From NCBI GenBank assembly GCA_951804985.1, contig OX638130.1, positions 40,438,955 through 40,502,954 on the forward strand: DNA of 64,000 nt, written 5' to 3'. A program made the translations under genes and the position numbers. Each line of letters begins with the position of its first letter. The stretch's first letter is position 1. The notes under the pieces are model-generated. The model ran no database searches. It worked only from the letters and a program-made list of their open reading frames with translations, and was not told the DNA's origin. Below, in pieces: positions 58,886 through 64,000 of this stretch. Source of the stretch: Dryomyza anilis (taxonomy: Eukaryota; Arthropoda; Insecta; Diptera; Dryomyzidae).

Positions 58886-61800
58886 TTATAATTTATAATT
58901 TATAATTTACAATTTATAATTTATAATTTATAATTTATAATTTATAATTTATAATTTATAATTTATAATTTATAATTTATAATTTATAATTTATAATTTA
59001 TAATTTATAATTTATAATTTATAATTTATAATTTATAATTTATAATTTATAATTTATAATTTATAATTTATAATTTATAATTTATAATTTATAATTTATA
59101 ATTTATAATTTATAATTTATAATTTATAATTTATAATTTATAATTTATAATTTATAATTTCTAATTTCTAATTTCTAATTTCTAATTTCTAATTTCTAAT
59201 TTCTAATTTCTAATTTCTAATTTCTAATTTCTAATTTCTAATTTCTAATTTCTAATTTATAATTTATAATTTATAATTTATAATTTATAATTTATAATTT
59301 ATAATTTATAATTTATAATTTATAATTTATAATTTATAATTTATAATTTATAATTTATAATTTATAATTTATAATTTATAATTTATAATTTATAATTTAT
59401 AATTTATAATTTATAATTTATAATTTATAATTTATAATTTATAATTTATAATTTATAATTTATAATTTATAATTTATAATTTATAATTTATAATTTATAA
59501 TTTATAATTTATAATTTATAATTTATAATTTATAATTTATAATTTATAATTTATAATTTATAATTTATAATTTATAATTTATAATTTATAATTTATAATT
59601 TATAATTTATAATTTATAATTTATAATTTATAATTTATAATTTATAATTTATAATTTATAATTTATAATTTATAATTTATAATTTATAATTTATAATTTA
59701 TAATTTATAATTTATAATTTATAATTTATAATTTATAATTTATAATTTATAATTTATAATTTATAATTTATAATTTATAATTTATAATTTATAATTTATA
59801 ATTTATAATTTATAATTTATAATTTATAATTTATAATTTATAATTTATAATTTATAATTTATAATTTATAATTTATAATTTATAATTTATAATTTATAAT
59901 TTATAATTTATAATTTATAATTTATAATTTATAATTTATAATTTATAATTTATAATTTATAATTTATAATTTATAATTTATAATTTATAATTTATAATTT
60001 ATAATTTATAATTTATAATTTATAATTTATAATTTATAATTTATAATTTATAATTTATAATTTATAATTTATAATTTATAATTTATAATTTATAATTTAT
60101 AATTTATAATTTATAATTTATAATTTATAATTTATAATTTATAATTTATAATTTATAATTTATAATTTATAATTTATAATTTATAATTTATAATTTATAA
60201 TTTATAATTTATAATTTATAATTTATAATTTATAATTTATAATTTATAATTTATAATTTATAATTTATAATTTATAATTTATAATTTATAATTTATAATT
60301 TATAATTTATAATTTATAATTTATAATTTATAATTTATAATTTATAATTTATAATTTATAATTTATAATTTATAATTTATAATTTATAATTTATAATTTA
60401 TAATTTATAATTTATAATTTATAATTTATAATTTATAATTTATAATTTATAATTTATAATTTATAATTTATAATTTATAATTTATAATTTATAATTTATA
60501 ATTTATAATTTATAATTTATAATTTATAATTTATAATTTATAATTTATAATTTATAATTTATAATTTATAATTTATAATTTATAATTTATAATTTATAAT
60601 TTATAATTTATAATTTATAATTTATAATTTATAATTTATAATTTATAATTTATAATTTATAATTTATAATTTATAATTTATAATTTATAATTTATAATTT
60701 ATAATTTATAATTTATAATTTATAATTTATAATTTATAATTTATAATTTATAATTTATAATTTATAATTTATAATTTATAATTTATAATTTATAATTTAT
60801 AATTTATAATTTATAATTTATAATTTATAATTTATAATTTATAATTTATAATTTATAATTTATAATTTATAATTTATAATTTATAATTTATAATTTATAA
60901 TTTATAATTTATAATTTATAATTTATAATTTATAATTTATAATTTATAATTTATAATTTATAATTTATAATTTATAATTTATAATTTATAATTTATAATT
61001 TATAATTTATAATTTATAATTTATAATTTATAATTTATAATTTATAATTTATAATTTATAATTTATAATTTATAATTTATAATTTATAATTTATAATTTA
61101 TAATTTATAATTTATAATTTATAATTTATAATTTATAATTTATAATTTATAATTTATAATTTATAATTTATAATTTATAATTTATAATTTATAATTTATA
61201 ATTTATAATTTATAATTTATAATTTATAATTTATAATTTATAATTTATAATTTATAATTTATAATTTATAATTTATAATTTATAATTTATAATTTATAAT
61301 TTATAATTTATAATTTATAATTTATAATTTATAATTTATAATTTATAATTTATAATTTATAATTTATAATTTATAATTTATAATTTATAATTTATAATTT
61401 ATAATTTATAATTTATAATTTATAATTTATAATTTATAATTTATAATTTATAATTTATAATTTATAATTTATAATTTATAATTTATAATTTATAATTTAT
61501 AATTTATAATTTATAATTTATAATTTATAATTTATAATTTATAATTTATAATTTATAATTTATAATTTATAATTTATAATTTATAATTTATAATTTATAA
61601 TTTATAATTTATAATTTATAATTTATAATTTATAATTTATAATTTATAATTTATAATTTATAATTTATAATTTATAATTTATAATTTATAATTTATAATT
61701 TATAATTTATAATTTATAATTTATAATTTATAATTTATAATTTATAATTTATAATTTATAATTTATAATTTATAATTTATAATTTATAATTTATAATTTA

Positions 61801-62819
61801 TAATTTATAATTTATAATTTATAATTTATAATTTATAATTTATAATTTATAATTTATAATTTATAATTTATAATTTATAATTTATAATTTATAATTTATA
61901 ATTTATAATTTATAATTTATAATTTATAATTTATAATTTATAATTTATAATTTATAATTTATAATTTATAATTTATAATTTATAATTTATAATTTATAAT
62001 TTATAATTTATAATTTATAATTTATAATTTATAATTTATAATTTATAATTTATAATTTATAATTTATAATTTATAATTTATAATTTATAATTTATAATTT
62101 ATAATTTATAATTTATAATTTATAATTTATAATTTATAATTTATAATTTATAATTTATAATTTATAATTTATAATTTATAATTTATAATTTATAATTTAT
62201 AATTTATAATTTATAATTTATAATTTATAATTTATAATTTATAATTTATAATTTATAATTTATAATTTATAATTTATAATTTATAATTTATAATTTATAA
62301 TTTATAATTTATAATTTATAATTTATAATTTATAATTTATAATTTATAATTTATAATTTATAATTTATAATTTATAATTTATAATTTATAATTTATAATT
62401 TATAATTTATAATTTATAATTTATAATTTATAATTTATAATTTATAATTTATAATTTATAATTTATAATTTATAATTTATAATTTATAATTTATAATTTA
62501 TAATTTATAATTTATAATTTATAATTTATAATTTATAATTTATAATTTATAATTTATAATTTATAATTTATAATTTATAATTTATAATTTATAATTTATA
62601 ATTTATAATTTATAATTTATAATTTATAATTTATAATTTATAATTTATAATTTATAATTTATAATTTATAATTTATAATTTATAATTTATAATTTATAAT
62701 TTATAATTTATAATTTATAATTTATAATTTATAATTTATAATTTATAATTTATAATTTATAATTTATAATTTATAATTTATAATTTATAATTTATAATTT
62801 ATAATTTATAATTTATAAT
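58886..62819. repeat. (AATTTAT)n heptamer satellite, about 560 units
   Basis: A perfect 7 bp period over 3.93 kb, with only a few odd bases at the start (AACTTAT, AATTTAC). A homogeneous block of the variant AATTTCT sits at 59156-59253. It ends sharply at 62820. Confidence 0.98.
59156..59253. repeat. Variant block (AATTTCT)14 inside the heptamer satellite
   Basis: Fourteen consecutive identical units carrying one A-to-C change, flanked on both sides by the standard unit. This is a local amplification of a single mutant heptamer. Confidence 0.95.
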
Positions 62820-62835
62820 CCGTAGGTAGGTATCC
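62820..62835. other. Spacer between the two heptamer satellites
   Basis: CCGTAGGTAGGTATCC is the only non-A/T sequence in the final 4.7 kb apart from the variant block and a C near the start of the array. No function can be assigned. Confidence 0.9.
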
Positions 62836-64000
62836 AAATATAAAATATAAAATATAAAATATAAAATATAAAATATAAAATATAAAATATAAAATATAAA
62901 ATATAAAATATAAAATATAAAATATAAAATATAAAATATAAAATATAAAATATAAAATATAAAATATAAAATATAAAATATAAAATATAAAATATAAAAT
63001 ATAAAATATAAAATATAAAATATAAAATATAAAATATAAAATATAAAATATAAAATATAAAATATAAAATATAAAATATAAAATATAAAATATAAAATAT
63101 AAAATATAAAATATAAAATATAAAATATAAAATATAAAATATAAAATATAAAATATAAAATATAAAATATAAAATATAAAATATAAAATATAAAATATAA
63201 AATATAAAATATAAAATATAAAATATAAAATATAAAATATAAAATATAAAATATAAAATATAAAATATAAAATATAAAATATAAAATATAAAATATAAAA
63301 TATAAAATATAAAATATAAAATATAAAATATAAAATATAAAATATAAAATATAAAATATAAAATATAAAATATAAAATATAAAATATAAAATATAAAATA
63401 TAAAATATAAAATATAAAATATAAAATATAAAATATAAAATATAAAATATAAAATATAAAATATAAAATATAAAATATAAAATATAAAATATAAAATATA
63501 AAATATAAAATATAAAATATAAAATATAAAATATAAAATATAAAATATAAAATATAAAATATAAAATATAAAATATAAAATATAAAATATAAAATATAAA
63601 ATATAAAATATAAAATATAAAATATAAAATATAAAATATAAAATATAAAATATAAAATATAAAATATAAAATATAAAATATAAAATATAAAATATAAAAT
63701 ATAAAATATAAAATATAAAATATAAAATATAAAATATAAAATATAAAATATAAAATATAAAATATAAAATATAAAATATAAAATATAAAATATAAAATAT
63801 AAAATATAAAATATAAAATATAAAATATAAAATATAAAATATAAAATATAAAATATAAAATATAAAATATAAAATATAAAATATAAAATATAAAATATAA
63901 AATATAAAATATAAAATATAAAATATAAAATATAAAATATAAAATATAAAATATAAAATATAAAATATAAAATATAAAATATAAAATATAAAATATAAAA
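62836..64000. repeat. (AAATATA)n heptamer satellite, about 166 units to window end
   Basis: A perfect 7 bp period of a different A/T heptamer from the neighbouring array (not a rotation or complement of AATTTAT), running off the right edge. Confidence 0.98.

Noticed and set aside
58886..64000. Telomeric repeat
   Set aside because: The heptamers are A/T only, whereas telomere-type repeats have G-rich strands, and dipterans lack simple telomerase repeats. Called satellite.

Overview
The window is eukaryotic, intron-bearing and extremely repeat-dense, about as AT-rich as a fly intron or heterochromatin border. INE-1/Helentron-like elements with a tetranucleotide (GACA/GACG) run, Tc1, hAT, copia, Ty3/gypsy and Jockey-type elements, tRNA-derived SINEs and one PAQR-family exon point to a dipteran, most likely a calyptrate (muscoid) fly. 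The species cannot be read from the sequence. Only one stretch looks like a host gene: a single exon at 54012-54202 with good splice sites. Almost everything else is a transposon, a transposon nested in a transposon, or a tandem repeat.

Layout. 1-910: (TA)n arrays, a short block of a ~95 bp satellite and a decayed Tc1-like transposase. 1517-17875: a minus-strand Ty3/gypsy element with both LTRs, a PBS and broken gag/pol. Its left LTR was split by a 2873 bp long-TIR element (2563-5435, TAA duplication), which carries an INE-1-like element. Its reverse transcriptase was split by a 5364 bp hAT-like element (7621-12984, exact 8 bp duplication), which carries a Jockey-like retrotransposon and 22 copies of a 59 bp satellite. 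Its protease region was split by a tRNA-derived SINE.

18149-28115: a second copy of the long-TIR element, holding a Russian-doll nest. One hAT (18894-21013) contains a SINE. A second hAT (22257-27346) contains a third (22987-26858), which contains a fourth (23922-26589), which contains about 2 kb of satellite with a 592 bp higher-order repeat and an internal inversion. Each layer is delimited by terminal inverted repeats and an 8 bp target duplication readable in the sequence. 28196-29626: another long-TIR element (CAC...GTG, TAGG duplication) carrying a TA-flanked MITE.

30077-37681: tandem duplication, a second INE-1-like element, a decayed minus-strand copia element with a head-to-head inverted copy of its gag end, and a fold-back element. 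38218-44092: a relatively young minus-strand Ty3/gypsy element with two ~0.5 kb LTRs, a 4 bp duplication, a PBS, SAP/coiled-coil/zinc-knuckle gag and deleted pol. 44209-51441: nearly identical tandem segmental duplications whose units carry (TA)n tracts. 52443-58421: a MITE, the PAQR exon, a tandem LTR-leader-LTR-leader remnant, an AT-rich duplication with a SINE in one copy, and a second SINE family. 58886-64000: two long A/T-only heptamer satellites, (AATTTAT)n then (AAATATA)n, meeting at a short GC-containing spacer and running off the window.

No operon, CRISPR, bacterial gene or functional tRNA/rRNA gene is present. The main interest is structural: hAT-type elements carrying satellite arrays, and a nest whose insertion order is fully readable from target duplications. 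Function beyond recognised families is inference.
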